In this document: positions 19,965 through 29,186 of the stretch, piece after piece
How positions within the stretch are numbered: the stretch's first letter is position 1
How the letters are laid out: each line of letters opens with the position of its first letter
Assembly: GCA_018114805.1 (NCBI GenBank)
Contig: CP073042.1
Location: 5,687,501 to 5,751,500 of the forward strand
DNA length: 64,000 bases
Reading direction: 5' to 3'
DNA from: Candidatus Streptomyces philanthi
GTDB taxonomy: Bacteria > Actinomycetota > Actinomycetes > Streptomycetales > Streptomycetaceae
Translations under genes and position numbers: made by a program
The notes under the pieces: model-generated
Told to the model about the DNA's origin: nothing
The model's input: only the letters and a program-made list of their open reading frames with translations
The model's database searches: none

Positions 19965-20618
19965 CTACTCGGGCTTCGCGGCCAGGAACGTGGCGACCGT
20001 TCGCCTCGCCGCCTGGCCGGGCTCCTGCACGAGTCTGGCGCTGACGACGAGGCCGGCCCGCGCCAGCAGATCGGCTATCCGGTCCGGCGGCACGAGGTGG
20101 GACTCGTAGGACACCGGATGGCCGCCTTACACCTGCGCGGGACGTATGCGCTCGTCGTTTCCCACGTAGCCGGCCAGCATGAGGTGGCCGCCGGGGGCCA
20201 GCGTGCGATGGAACTCGGCGAACACGGACGGCAGCACGGCCGGCGGTGTGTGGTGGGTGGAGCAGTACGCCAGGGCGCCGCCGAGTCCCGCGCCCGCGAT
20301 CGGTAGCGCGGTTATCGAGCCCACCGTGAAACGCACCCATGGGTACGCCCACCGGGCCAGCGCGATCATCCTGGGCGACAGGTCGACGCCGAACGCGGGC
20401 ACGCCCAACTCGGCCAGGTACGCCGTGACCTTCCCCGGCCCGCACCCCAGATCCGCGACCGGTCCGCGGTCGGTCGCCCGTACGGTCTCGGCGAAGGCCA
20501 CCAGCATGGCCCGGGACAAGGGGTCCAGCTCCGCCGGGGACTTGACGCGTGCCGCGTAGTCGGCGGCGACCGTGTCGTACGACTCCCTGACCGCGGCCAG
20601 GTAGGTGGGTTCGGTCAT
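19965..20618 (-). pseudogene. Class I SAM-dependent methyltransferase, interrupted by a stop
   Basis: The first 163 residues hold a full SAM-binding fold: VADLGCGPGKVTAYLAELG (motif I), FGVDLSPRMIALAR, then FHRTLAPGGHLMLAGYV. TAA at 20127-20129 stops the frame, but the same frame continues with the expected C-terminus (GGHPVSYESHLVPPDRIADLL ending AARRTVATFLAAKPE) to a TAG at 19965. A single nonsense change is the simplest reading (relatives have an aromatic or Gln residue there). ATG 20618 is chosen because MTEPTYLAAVRESYDTVAADY is the family start. Confidence 0.8.
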
Positions 20619-20734
20619 GCGAGCGACTCTAGGGGAGGCCACTGACAATCCGGCGGGACAAGCCTCGGGGCCGCCGGTTGGTCGGTGCGAGCGGGGCGGG
20701 CGCGCCGGGCACCGAGGGAGAGCAGCCGGGCGAT

Positions 20735-20953
20735 CTAGGCCTCCTGGTCGTCGGGGTGGAGCCGGTTCTTCGACGTCTTGCCCTCGGGGACGGGAACGGA
20801 GAGCAGCCTCGGCATCTGGTCGGGCTCAGGCCGGATCTCGATGATCTCCTGGGACTCGTCGACCACCACCCAGCCGAGAGCCTCGGCCCACCAGCGCCTG
20901 AGGGCGATGGGGTCGGAGGAGTCGACGATGATCTGTTCCCATTCGAGTGCCAT
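20735..20953 (-). pseudogene. VOC (glyoxalase-like) protein, truncated
   Basis: The 72-residue frame holds only the first half of a glyoxalase-like VOC protein (LEWEQIIVDSSDPIALRRWW, LGWVVVDES, RLHPDDQEA). TAG at 20735 replaces what is normally Glu, and the frame goes on with IARLLSLGARRA, the family's next helix, before it loses similarity. The C-terminal metal-binding strand with ADPEGNEFC is missing. It stands divergent from, and very near, the headless SDR gene, so one deletion may have damaged both. Confidence 0.72.
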
Positions 20954-21027
20954 CGGCGTGAGCATAAACAGGTTCGGCAGGCTGCCAGGGCTTGGGGTGA
21001 CGCTGTCGGGGATCTTGGCCGTACGCG

Positions 21028-21791
21028 GTGACCGTATCCGAAGCCGCCCTTTCCCGTGGCGACCGCGTCGCCGCCACGGTGCGCCGTCCCGAGGCCCTGA
21101 AGCCGCTGACCGACGCCTACGGAGACAGCGTGCTCCCGCTCGTGCTCGACGTCACCGACCGGGTCGCCGTCACCGTTGCCGTACGGCAGGCCGCCGAAGC
21201 TTTCGGCCACCTGGACGTGGTCGTCAACAACGCGGGCTACGGCCTCTTCGGCATGGTCGAGGAGACCACCGAGGAACAAGCCCGCGCCCAGTTGGACACC
21301 AACCTGTTGGGCCCCTGTGGGTGACGCAGGCGGCTCTTCCGTTCCTGCGGGCCCGGGGCAGTGGACACATCGTGCAGGTGTCGAGCCTGGGCGGCTCGCC
21401 GCCTTCCCCACCCTCGGGCTGTACAACGCCTCGAAGTGTGCGCTGGAGGGGATGAGCGAGGCACTGGCGCAGGAGGCCAGCCCGCTCGGCATCCACGTCA
21501 CGATCGTCGAACCCGGCCCGTACGGCACCGACTGGTCAGGCTCCTCCGCGGTGCACACCGAACCCATCGCCGCCTATGAGCCGGTCCGCGCGGCTCGCCG
21601 GGCCGGCGCCACCGCCCGCGCACCACGGGATCCGCAGGCCACCGCCGACGTCATCCTCGAACTGGTCGACACGGACGAACCTCCCCTGCGGCTCTTCCTC
21701 GGCACGTACCCCTACTCCCGTCGTCGAAGCCGCCTACCGGAAGCGCCTCGACACCTGGTACACGTGGTGGTCACTCGCCGCCAAGGCGTGA
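21028..21791 (+). pseudogene. Short-chain dehydrogenase/reductase, N-terminal deletion and frameshifts
   Basis: SDR signatures are spread over three frames: LVLDVTDRVAVTVAVRQAAE and NNAGYGLFGMVEETTEEQ, then after a shift near 21306 WVTQAALPFLRARGSGHIVQ, then after a shift near 21400 LAAFPTLGLYNASKCALEGM (YxxxK catalytic site) to PGPYGTDW, then a shift near 21715 to VVEAAYRKRLDTWYTWW. The N-terminal GxxxGxG coenzyme site is absent. The first shift fits loss of one C from a C5 run in CCCCTG. It cannot make an active enzyme. Confidence 0.85.
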
Positions 21792-22271
21792 AGGCCGTAG
21801 GCGGCACACCACGGACGAAAGCGACCGGGGGCGGACGTACACCGTGACGGCCCCGGCCGGTAGGCATCGTCGGAACGGGGTCGGGGCGGGCTCCTCGATG
21901 GCGCCGCGCCATGACCGCCGTCGGCCGCCGGCGGTCCGGCGTGCGGATCGTGTGACGCGGAGCGGTGAGCATCGCGACGTGGTGGCAGTACGTCGCGAGA
22001 AGTGAGCGCTGTCGCACCACGCCAGAGGACGCTACCCAGACGCGCAACAAGGCGACAACCACAAGGGTCGGTGCGCGTTGGCGCGGACAGTCATGTGGTC
22101 ACCTTCGTTGACACGGATCAGCTTCGCTCAACTCCCTTTGGCGATCGATCAACGAACGTCGTCCCGGGTCAGCACGTCCCGTCGCAATGGAGTCTGACCC
22201 TCATCGACGTTTGATCGCCGCGCGGTCGGCTCGTCTGAGGGCCAACGAAGTCAGGCGAAGGGGAGCCACCC
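21792..22271. other. Intergenic, nothing recognised
   Basis: About 480 bases without a supported gene. G+C drops around 22030-22200. No repeat or promoter pair stands out. Confidence 0.4.
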
Positions 22272-22685
22272 CTATGGGCCCTCGGGCCCGGCGCCCCCGG
22301 CTCGCGCGGTGGCCGCCGCCTCCAGCAGGGTCCAGCCGTCGACCTCCACCACCCGTCGCTCCCCCGGCTGCCACCCACGGGCCAGCGCCACGTCGAGCAG
22401 GGCCCGGACGGCGCCCGGCTCGTGCAGGTTCAGGTCTGCCCCCCGGGTGAAGCCCACGTCCCCGGAGCCGAAGGGAGCGCCGCCCGGGAGGTACCGGCCG
22501 GGGCCGTCGGCAAAGACGACGCGCAGCGGGCCGCCGCTGCCGGCCGGCTGCGGGACAGGGTGAGGGTGTGGCGGCAAGTCCACGGGCCGGCCGTCGTCGT
22601 CCCTTCGGTGGCTGTGGCGCATCGTCCACATGTACACGGGTCTGTTGGCCACCAGCCGACGGGGCTTCTTCGGATGGCGGGGCAC
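22272..22685 (-). CDS. Conserved hypothetical protein of streptomycetes
   Basis: A 137-residue protein with VPRHPKKPRRLVANRPVYMW, HSHRRDDDGRPVDL, LRVVFADGPGRYLPGG, LNLHEPGAVRALLDVALARG and VEVDGWTLLEAA. This resembles a family of small Streptomyces proteins with an NLHEPGxVRALLDxALARGW helix; function unknown. GTG 22685 is chosen: TACCCT at 22700-22705 on the minus strand would act as a -10 box for a leaderless message, and no SD is visible. Confidence 0.6.
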   Translation of the reverse strand: MPRHPKKPRRLVANRPVYMWTMRHSHRRDDDGRPVDLPPHPHPVPQPAGSGGPLRVVFADGPGRYLPGGAPFGSGDVGFTRGADLNLHEPGAVRALLDVALARGWQPGERRVVEVDGWTLLEAAATARAGGAGPEGP

Positions 22686-22845
22686 GCAGCCGAGGGTACG
22701 CGGCTGATCCGCGCGACACCCCTGGCGGTGACCAAGCATCAAGCCTCGATGAGACGCACAGGACGGTCGTCGAACGTCGGTGAGACCGGTCAGGGGCCGA
22801 TGGGACAGGACACGGTCGTCGGGGGATGGGCTTGTCGGTCGGTAC

Positions 22846-22855
22846 CGATATATCG
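22846..22855 (+). promoter_or_regulatory. Possible PadR operator
   Basis: Perfect palindrome CGATATATCG, 90 bases before the PadR-family gene. ATAT-cored palindromes of this kind are typical auto-regulatory PadR sites in Streptomyces. A second partial copy (ATCGCGATCGAT) follows at about 22863-22874. Confidence 0.45.
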
Positions 22856-22944
22856 TTGAGGCATCGCGATCGATTGGCGATGTAGGTCTGGCTTCGGTCG
22901 TTGCAGGGAAGTGAACGTCAGACGCGAACAGAAGGATCAAGGTC

Positions 22945-23546
22945 ATGGGACACGGATTCGGACACGGTCATGGGCACGGGCGCGGACAGCGTGGGTCCGG
23001 GCGCGGTTGGGGAGAGGGCGAGGGGCGGCGGGCCGCTTTCGGGGCGTTCGGGCTGCCCTTCGGTGGGCCGCCGTTCGGTGGTCGGTGGCGTGGCGGGCCG
23101 CGGGGGAGGGCGCGGCGCGGCGACGTGCGGGCGTCGATCCTGGGCTGTTGCGCGACCGGCCGATGCACGGCTACGAGATGATCCAGGAGATCGGCGAGCG
23201 CAGCGGCGGCACCTGGCGCCCGAGCCCCGGTTCCGTCTACCCCACGCTCCAACTCCTGGAGGACGAGGGGCTGATCAGCAGCGTCAGCGAAGGCGGCAAG
23301 AAGCTGTTCACGCTGACCGAGGAGGGACGCGCTGAGGCCGAGGCCGGACCGCGGGCTCCGTGGGAGGAGGCGGGGCGCGGCCTGGACTGGGAGGTGGCGC
23401 AGGAGATCCGGCAGGCCGGCGTCGGCGTGATGGAGGCGCTGGCCCAGGTCTGGAAGACCGGCACCAAGGAGCAGCGGACCAAGGCGCTCGCCGTCGTCGG
23501 CGACGCCCGGAAGAAGCTGTACCTGATCCTCGCCGACCAGGATTGA
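22945..23546 (+). pseudogene. PadR family transcriptional regulator, frameshifted
   Basis: The N-terminus is a Gly/His-rich tail (MGHGFGHGHGHGRGQRG) reading to RRGDVRASILG; one base is then missing near 23142 and the winged helix continues in another frame (LLRDRPMHGYEMIQEIGERS, then WRPSPGSVYPTLQLLEDEGL and KLFTLTEEGRAEAE). Joined, the protein would be about 200 residues, normal for the family. The tail of His-rich repeats may bind metal; this is inference. As written, translation from ATG 22945 stops after about 78 residues. Confidence 0.8.
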
Positions 23547-23813
23547 GCCGCCGCCGAGCGAGGTGGTTGAGCGGCCGGAGTCGTGGCCTCACCGGTCGAT
23601 GAGGGCTCGTGCGGTGGGGTTCGACCGTGCGAGCCCGCGTGATGGAGCGCGTGCGACGGGGCTGCCGTGCGCCGGCTCGCGGCATGGCCGCGTGAGCGTA
23701 CGGATCTCATCCGCAAGGAGGAGGCCGAAGGGCCGCGTGCCCACCCAGCGTTGGATGGCTAAATGATCCCCTGCGTGGATGCTTCGGGCTACCAGGGCTG
23801 ATGTGGTGAGAGG

Positions 23814-24461
23814 GTGCAAAATCGTACTCCCCTCCCTGACCAGGCGGGATCGGTTGCCTCCAGCGGCCTCCGTGCGGCCCCCGGGGCCGTCGGCCCGGCC
23901 GGCGCGGGCGGTGTCGATGCTGCCGTCGCCGACGGCTTCGCGCTCGCCCTCAGCGACGAGCTCACGGCGGTGGTCGCCGGGGCCCGTCGGCGTGCCTATC
24001 GCGACGGTGATCGACACATCGACACCGCCCACCTGCTGCACACCGTGCTGGAAACCGTCCCGCGCGCGACGGCGGCTTTCGAGGGCGGCCCGCCGCAGGT
24101 GGCGCGGGTGCTGAGCTACCTGGCGCAGCGCACCATCGGCTACGGTCTGAACTGGCACGGCACCGTGGAGGACTCCGGTGCCGTGCCAGTGGTCTACGCG
24201 GGGCGCGCCGCGTGGTCGCCGGCCGTCGCGGCGGCCGTGGCACGGGCGGACGAGCGGGCCGCGGCACGCGGTGCCGCGCAGGCCCAGGGGTTCGACCTCT
24301 TCGTCGCGCTCACCGACGACCGCGGGTGCCGCGCGGTGGAGGTGCTGCTCGGGGCGGGCGTGGACCTGGACGCCCTGGCGCTGCGGGTGGCGGCGGAAGC
24401 GGCCCGGCCGACCAGGGAAGCTGTCAGCAGCGAACCGCGTGACGGTCCTGACGCGGGCTGA
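23814..24461 (+). CDS. Clp N-terminal domain-containing protein
   Basis: A 215-residue protein with two Clp-N-like repeats: LSDELTAVVAGARRRAYRDG, then HIDTAHLLHTVLET, and later VAAAVARADERAAARGAAQA with FDLFVALTDDRGCRAVEVL. Clp-N domains recruit substrates or adaptors to ClpA/ClpC-type unfoldases; free-standing ones exist in Streptomyces, with unknown partners. No ATPase domain follows. GTG 23814 lies after GAGAGG, rather close to the start, so the start is uncertain. The 267 bases before it contain no gene. Confidence 0.7.
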   Translation: MQNRTPLPDQAGSVASSGLRAAPGAVGPAGAGGVDAAVADGFALALSDELTAVVAGARRRAYRDGDRHIDTAHLLHTVLETVPRATAAFEGGPPQVARVLSYLAQRTIGYGLNWHGTVEDSGAVPVVYAGRAAWSPAVAAAVARADERAAARGAAQAQGFDLFVALTDDRGCRAVEVLLGAGVDLDALALRVAAEAARPTREAVSSEPRDGPDAG

Positions 24462-24473
24462 CATGATGTGCCG

Positions 24474-25517
24474 ATGCACGTGTCTCAGGGGCGCGGCGCG
24501 GGGCTCGGCCTCGCACTGGCGTCGGCGCTCACCTTCGGCAGTTCCGGCGTCGCCGCGAAGCCGCTCATCGAGGCGGGGCTCGACCCGCGCCAGGTGACCT
24601 CGCTGCGCGCGGCGGGCGCGGCCCTGCTGCTCCTGCCGGTGGCCTGGCACCACCGCTCCCTGCTGCTACGGCGCCCGGCGCTGCTCGTCGGCTTCGGCCT
24701 GCTCGCAGTCGCCGGCGTGCAGGCGTGTTACTTCGCGGCGATCTCCCGCATCCCGGTGGGGGTCGCCCTGCTCATCGAGTACCTCGGGCCCGCCCTGCTG
24801 CTCGGCTGGGTGCGCTTCGTGTAGCGCCGTCCGGTCAGCCGCGCCGCCGCCGTCGGCGTCGCGCTGGCCGTCGGCGGACTGGCCTGCGTGGTCGAACTCT
24901 GGGCCGGGCTCAGCTTCGACGCCATCGGGCTGCTCCTGGGCCTGGGCGCCGCCTGTTGCCAGGTCGGCTACTTCCTGCCCTCCGACCACGGCGGCGATGA
25001 AGCGGAGCCGGTCGACCCGCTGGGCGTGGTCGCGTACGGGTTGCTGATCGGAACGCTCGTGCTCACCGTGATCGCCCGGCCCTGGGGGATGGACTGGTCG
25101 GTGCTCGGTGGGCGGGCGGACCTGGACGGCACGCGCCTTCCGGCCGCGCTCCTCCTGGTCTGGGTCGTGCTGGTGAGCACGGTCGTCGCCTATCTGACCG
25201 GCGTCCTGGCCGTCCAGCACCTCTCGCCCCCGGTCGCGGGCGTCGTCGCGTGCCTCGAAGCCGTGGTCGCGACCGTGCTGGCCTGGGTACTGCTGGGCGA
25301 GCGGCTTTCGGCGCCGCAGGTGCTCGACGGCCTGGTGGTGCTCAGCGGCGCCTTCATCGCGCAGACCTCGGCGCCCGCCGTCGCGGACGGTGCGGAGGGC
25401 GCGGAGGGCACGACAGCGCCCACGGGCAGGCTCGCGAACGGCGACGGGGGGCGGGCGTGCGCGGGGACGGTTTCGGAGGGCGATACGGAGTTGTCCGAGG
25501 GCTCGCCGACCGCCTAG
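24474..25517 (+). pseudogene. EamA/DMT family transporter, interrupted by TAG
   Basis: The full frame gives about 347 residues with ten hydrophobic segments and both EamA halves (GLALASALTFGSSGVAAKPL; YLTGVLAVQHLSPPVAGVVA, EAVVATVLAWVLLGERLSAP). TAG at 24822-24824 after LLGWVRFV splits it; the frame resumes at once with RRPVSRAAAVGVALAVGGLA, so a Gln codon (CAG) changed to TAG is the simplest cause. The C-terminal 60 residues are a polar tail. ATG 24474 is preferred; GTG 24468 is an alternative. Confidence 0.8.
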
Positions 25518-25687
25518 GGTCCCGATCGTGCCCATGACTGTTCTGCCGTCTCCTGCCCGCTAGGGCGGGCGGCTCTCACCGGAAGACCGAGTCCGAGGCG
25601 GGGCCTCGGACGAGTTCACGCTGCCCGCAGACGGGACGACGCGACCGACACCAGCCCGCTCGGGCTGTCTTCCGTGGGAGAAACCTC

Positions 25688-26668
25688 GTGCTCACTCCTG
25701 TGCGCTCCGCCCTGCCCGTGGGGCGCGGGCTCGCCTACATCACCTTCGCCGCCACCACCTGGGGCACCGCCGGCGCGGCGGCCTCGCTGCTGTACGACAC
25801 CAGTGGCCTCGCCCCCCTCGCCCTCACCTTCTGGCGCACGCTGGGTGGTCTGGCCCTCCTGCTCCCCGTGGTGCTGCTCCGCGCCCGCCGTACGCGAGCG
25901 CTCGCACCGCGCGCCAACCCCCGCCCCTCGCGCCGCGACCGTACGACACGCGTCGCCGTCACGGGCCTGGGGCTGACCGTCTTCCAGGCCGCGTACTTCG
26001 AGGCGGTCGACTCCACCGGCTTGGCCGTCGCCACCGTCGTTACGCTCGGCGCCGCGCCGGTCATGGTGGCGCTGGCCGGTCGGGTCACCGTCTGCGAGCG
26101 CCTCGGAACCGGCGGCGCGTGCGCCGTCGCCGGAGCGGTGGTCGGCCTGTCGGTCCTCGTGTTCGGCAGCGAGGGCACCGGCGCGGTCCGCCCGGCGGGG
26201 GTCGGGCTCGCGCTGCTGTCGGCGGCCGGGTACGCCACGATCACCGTCTACACCCGCTACCTGGGCCGCGACGGTGGCGGCACGGACCCGTACGTCACCA
26301 CGGTGACGTTGTTCGCCGTGTGCACCGGGTGCCTGCTGCCCTTTGCCTTGGCGGAGGGGCCGCTGCCGCAGGCCCAGCACCTGGGACAGACGGTGGCCCT
26401 GCTGGTCTACATCGCCGCCGTGCCGACGGCACTGGCCTACGCCCTGTACTTCACCGGCCTGGCCGTGGTGCGCGCCACCACGGTCTCCGTGGTGGCGCTG
26501 ATCGAACCGGTCACGGCCGCGGTCATCGCCGTCGCGCTGCTCGACGAGCGGCTGACGGCCGCGACGGTGCTGGGCACCGCCGTGTTGCTGTGCGCCGTGG
26601 TCGCCCTGGCGCTCGCCGAGGCGCGCAGCGCTCCGGCGGCGCGGGCCGACGCGGCGCCGACGGGCTGA
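25688..26668 (+). CDS. EamA/DMT family transporter
   Basis: Intact 326-residue drug/metabolite-type exporter with ten predicted membrane segments and two EamA repeats (LAYITFAATTWGTAGAAASL; VGLALLSAAGYATITVYTRY) and the conserved PVTAAVIAVALLDERLT before the last helix. Substrate unknown. GTG 25688 is used. It follows the broken EamA gene by 170 bases; the two are different subtypes. Ends at a strong hairpin shared with the convergent PNPOx gene. Confidence 0.87.
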   Translation: MLTPVRSALPVGRGLAYITFAATTWGTAGAAASLLYDTSGLAPLALTFWRTLGGLALLLPVVLLRARRTRALAPRANPRPSRRDRTTRVAVTGLGLTVFQAAYFEAVDSTGLAVATVVTLGAAPVMVALAGRVTVCERLGTGGACAVAGAVVGLSVLVFGSEGTGAVRPAGVGLALLSAAGYATITVYTRYLGRDGGGTDPYVTTVTLFAVCTGCLLPFALAEGPLPQAQHLGQTVALLVYIAAVPTALAYALYFTGLAVVRATTVSVVALIEPVTAAVIAVALLDERLTAATVLGTAVLLCAVVALALAEARSAPAARADAAPTG

Positions 26669-26735
26669 TTGCCGCGCCGGAGGGGGGTGGGCCGGTCGCG
26701 CGGGGTGAGCCCTCGCGTGGCCGGTCCGCCCGCGT

Positions 26736-26774
26736 CGGCCGGGCCCACGCGCACGCGTGGCGTGGGCCCGGCCG
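26736..26774. terminator. Bidirectional terminator hairpin
   Basis: Perfect 15-bp stem (26736-26750 with 26760-26774; arm CGGCCGGGCCCACGC) and 9-base loop in the 314-base gap between convergent genes. Nothing else is recognised in that gap. Confidence 0.8.
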
Positions 26775-26982
26775 AGGGCCACCGGTGCTGCGGGGCGGTG
26801 GGTGCGGCGTGGGTGCTCAGCCCGTCGCCGCGGTCCAGGCGCCGCGCCACGGGAGGCGGCGCGTCCGCCGTCCGCCGCCGGACCCACTCCGACCGCCGGT
26901 TGGCCGTGCTTGGACGTGGCCCGTACGCCCACCACCGCAGGCCCTGCTGGGGTGCCGTGCTGCCGTACCGGCCCGCTCCGGG

Positions 26983-27819
26983 TCAGCCGCCGGCGAGGTA
27001 GTCGGGGAGTGGGATGGTCGGGTCGAGGTCGTCGGAGGGGATGGGCGTGCCGTAACGCGGTGCGACGGGCAGCACCCCCGCCCAGTGCGGCAGCCCGAGG
27101 TCCTCCCGCTCGTCGTTGGGGCCGCCGTCGCGCCACTTCGCCGACACCTCCTTGAGGTCGAGGCGGAGCACGGCGGTGGCGGCCAACTCCTTGGCGTTCC
27201 CGGGCCGGCAGTCGGCGGCGCGCCCCGGCACGACGTGGTCGACCAGGGCGTCGAGCGCCACGGTGCGCTCGTCCGGGTCGGTGACCTGGTGCGCCATGCC
27301 GTGCACCACGACCGAGCGGTAGTTGATGGAGTGGTGGAAGGCGGAGCGTGCGAGGACCACGCCGTCCAGGTGGGTCACGGTCAGGCACACCGCGAGGCCG
27401 GGCTGCGGCTGCGCGGGGTCCGCGGCGTCGTCCGACGGCGCGGTGCCCGGGTCGGCCGCGTCGGGTGTGGCACCGGCCCCCTCGGTGGCGGTCGCGCCGT
27501 CGCCAGCCGCCGAGGGGTTGGCCGCCGCCATGCGCAGTGGGCGCGAGCCGGTGGAACCGTGCACGTACAGCCGCTCGCCCACGCGCGCGTAGAGTGTCGG
27601 CAGGACGACCGGGGCGCCGTCCCTGACGAAGCCGAGGTGGCAGACGTAGGACTGGTCGAGCAGGGAATGGACCAGTTCGCGGTCGTAGGAGGCGCGGTCG
27701 CGGTCGCGCGAGGTGACGGTGCGGCTGGTCGGACCGTACGCGGCGGGGGGTGCGCCATCGGCAGTCTTGTCAGCCTCCGGCGCAGGGGTGAAGGTGCAGG
27801 CGGATTCGACGGCGGCCAT
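26983..27819 (-). CDS. Pyridoxamine 5'-phosphate oxidase-like (PNPOx) protein
   Basis: A 278-residue FMN-binding split-barrel protein of the Pyridox_ox_2 type: YDRELVHSLLDQSYVCHLGF, GAPVVLPTLYARVGERLYVHG, AVCLTVTHLDGVVLARSAFHHSINYRSV and KWRDGGPNDEREDLGLPHWAGVLP. An Ala/Asp-rich insert (about residues 100-140) is unusual. Divergent from a MocR/GntR regulator with only 35 bases between, a layout often seen for vitamin-B6-related pairs, so the regulator probably controls it. Whether it is a true oxidase or an F420/heme protein is unknown. Confidence 0.83.
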   Translation of the reverse strand: MAAVESACTFTPAPEADKTADGAPPAAYGPTSRTVTSRDRDRASYDRELVHSLLDQSYVCHLGFVRDGAPVVLPTLYARVGERLYVHGSTGSRPLRMAAANPSAAGDGATATEGAGATPDAADPGTAPSDDAADPAQPQPGLAVCLTVTHLDGVVLARSAFHHSINYRSVVVHGMAHQVTDPDERTVALDALVDHVVPGRAADCRPGNAKELAATAVLRLDLKEVSAKWRDGGPNDEREDLGLPHWAGVLPVAPRYGTPIPSDDLDPTIPLPDYLAGG

Positions 27820-27832
27820 TGCCTTCTCTTTT

Positions 27833-27847
27833 GTATTAGTGCATACT
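27833..27847. promoter_or_regulatory. Divergent promoter with candidate MocR operator
   Basis: GTAT-N6-ATAC (27833-27846) lies between the two start codons. CATACT at 27842-27847 is placed as a -10 box seven bases before GTG 27855, so the regulator's mRNA is probably leaderless. The PNPOx side has GAGAAGG as ribosome site before ATG 27819. Confidence 0.5.
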
Positions 27848-27854
27848 CGTCATT

Positions 27855-29186
27855 GTGCTAGGAGGATATCGGATCGAAGGGCGGCGCGCTGCTGATATTG
27901 CCGCCAGCGTGGAGCGGGCCGTCGGAGCGGGCGGTCTCGCCCCCGGCGAACTGCTGCCGCCCATGCGGGAGTTGGCGGTCTCGCTGGGTGTCAATCCCAA
28001 TACGGTGGCCGCCGCCTATCGTTCGCTGCGCGATCGCGGAGTGATCGAGACGGCCGGCCGTCGGGGCAGTCGGGTGCGCTCGCGTCCCTCGACCACGGCC
28101 CGGGAGCTGCTGGGCGTCGATGTACCCGAAGGCGTTCGGGACCTCGCGATGGGAAACCCGGACCCGGCCCTGCTGCCGTCGCTCGGTGACGCCCTGGGGT
28201 TGGCCGCCGCGCGGTACGCGGAGCGGCCGGTGCTCTACGGGGCGCCGCTGGTCTCGGCCGAGTTGGCCCGGATGGCGCGGGAAGCGCTGCGCGCCGACGG
28301 GGTGCCGGACGGGCCGATCACCGTCGTCTCGGGTGCCCTCGACGGCATAGAGCGGGTGCTCGCGGCCCATCTGCGACCGGGCGACGTGGTGGCCGTCGAA
28401 GACCCGGGGTGGGGCGGCCTGCTCGACCTCATCCCGGCGCTGGGTCTACGGCCCGACCCGGTGGCGCTCGACGACGACGGCCCGCTCCCCGACCACGTCG
28501 AGCGGGCGGTGCAGCGCGGCGCCGGGGCACTGGTGGTCACCAGCCGCGCGCAGAACCCGACGGGCGCGGCCGTCAGCGCCGAGCGCTCGCGCGAGCTGCG
28601 CGGGATACTGGCCGACCATCCGAGCCTGCTGCTGATCGAGGACGACCACGGGCACGGCATCGTCGACCTGCCCCTGCACTCACTGGCCGGGATCGCCGAC
28701 CACTGGGTGCTGGTCCGCTCGACGGCCAAGGCGCTCGGCCCCGACCTGCGACTGGCCACGCTCGCCGGCGACCCGGTCACGGTGGACCGGGTCGGGGGAC
28801 GCTCGCGACTCGGCCCCGGCTGGGTCAGCCACCTGCTCCAGGACGTGGTGACACGGCTGTGGGAGACGGAGGCCGTCCAGCCGGACCGGGTCGCGCGGTC
28901 CTACGGCGAGCGCCGCGACGCCCTCATCGCGGCGCTGGGGGAGCGGGGGATCGAGGCCTACGGGCGCAGCGGGATGAACGTGTGGGTGCCGGTGCCCGAC
29001 GAGACCGGTGCGGTCTCCCGCATGCTGCACGCCGGTTGGGCCGTCGCCCCCGGAGCCCGCTTCCGGATGGCCTCCCCGCAGGGAATCCGGCTGACCATAT
29101 CCGCGCTCGACGTCGATGACGTCGAGGAGCTCGCGGACACCGTCGCGGCCGCGGTCCGCCCGACGCTCGTGGGGCGCTACGGCTGA
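27855..29186 (+). CDS. MocR-type GntR/aminotransferase transcriptional regulator
   Basis: A 443-residue PLP-dependent regulator. N-terminal GntR winged helix (APGELLPPMRELAVSLGVNPNTVAAAYRSL, GRRGSRVRS) and C-terminal class I aminotransferase fold: SRAQNPTGAAV, LIEDDHGHG, and the PLP lysine in RSTAKALGPDLRLATLAGDP. PdxR/MocR proteins of this kind often control vitamin B6 or amino-acid genes; the divergent PNPOx gene supports a B6-related role (inference). The stop overlaps the convergent EamA gene by ten bases. Confidence 0.88.
   Translation: MLGGYRIEGRRAADIAASVERAVGAGGLAPGELLPPMRELAVSLGVNPNTVAAAYRSLRDRGVIETAGRRGSRVRSRPSTTARELLGVDVPEGVRDLAMGNPDPALLPSLGDALGLAAARYAERPVLYGAPLVSAELARMAREALRADGVPDGPITVVSGALDGIERVLAAHLRPGDVVAVEDPGWGGLLDLIPALGLRPDPVALDDDGPLPDHVERAVQRGAGALVVTSRAQNPTGAAVSAERSRELRGILADHPSLLLIEDDHGHGIVDLPLHSLAGIADHWVLVRSTAKALGPDLRLATLAGDPVTVDRVGGRSRLGPGWVSHLLQDVVTRLWETEAVQPDRVARSYGERRDALIAALGERGIEAYGRSGMNVWVPVPDETGAVSRMLHAGWAVAPGARFRMASPQGIRLTISALDVDDVEELADTVAAAVRPTLVGRYG

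Noticed and set aside
25616..27861. Long open frames on both strands through the EamA/PNPOx region
   Set aside because: They run through a strong bidirectional terminator and convergent genes with good family support; composition is shadow-like.
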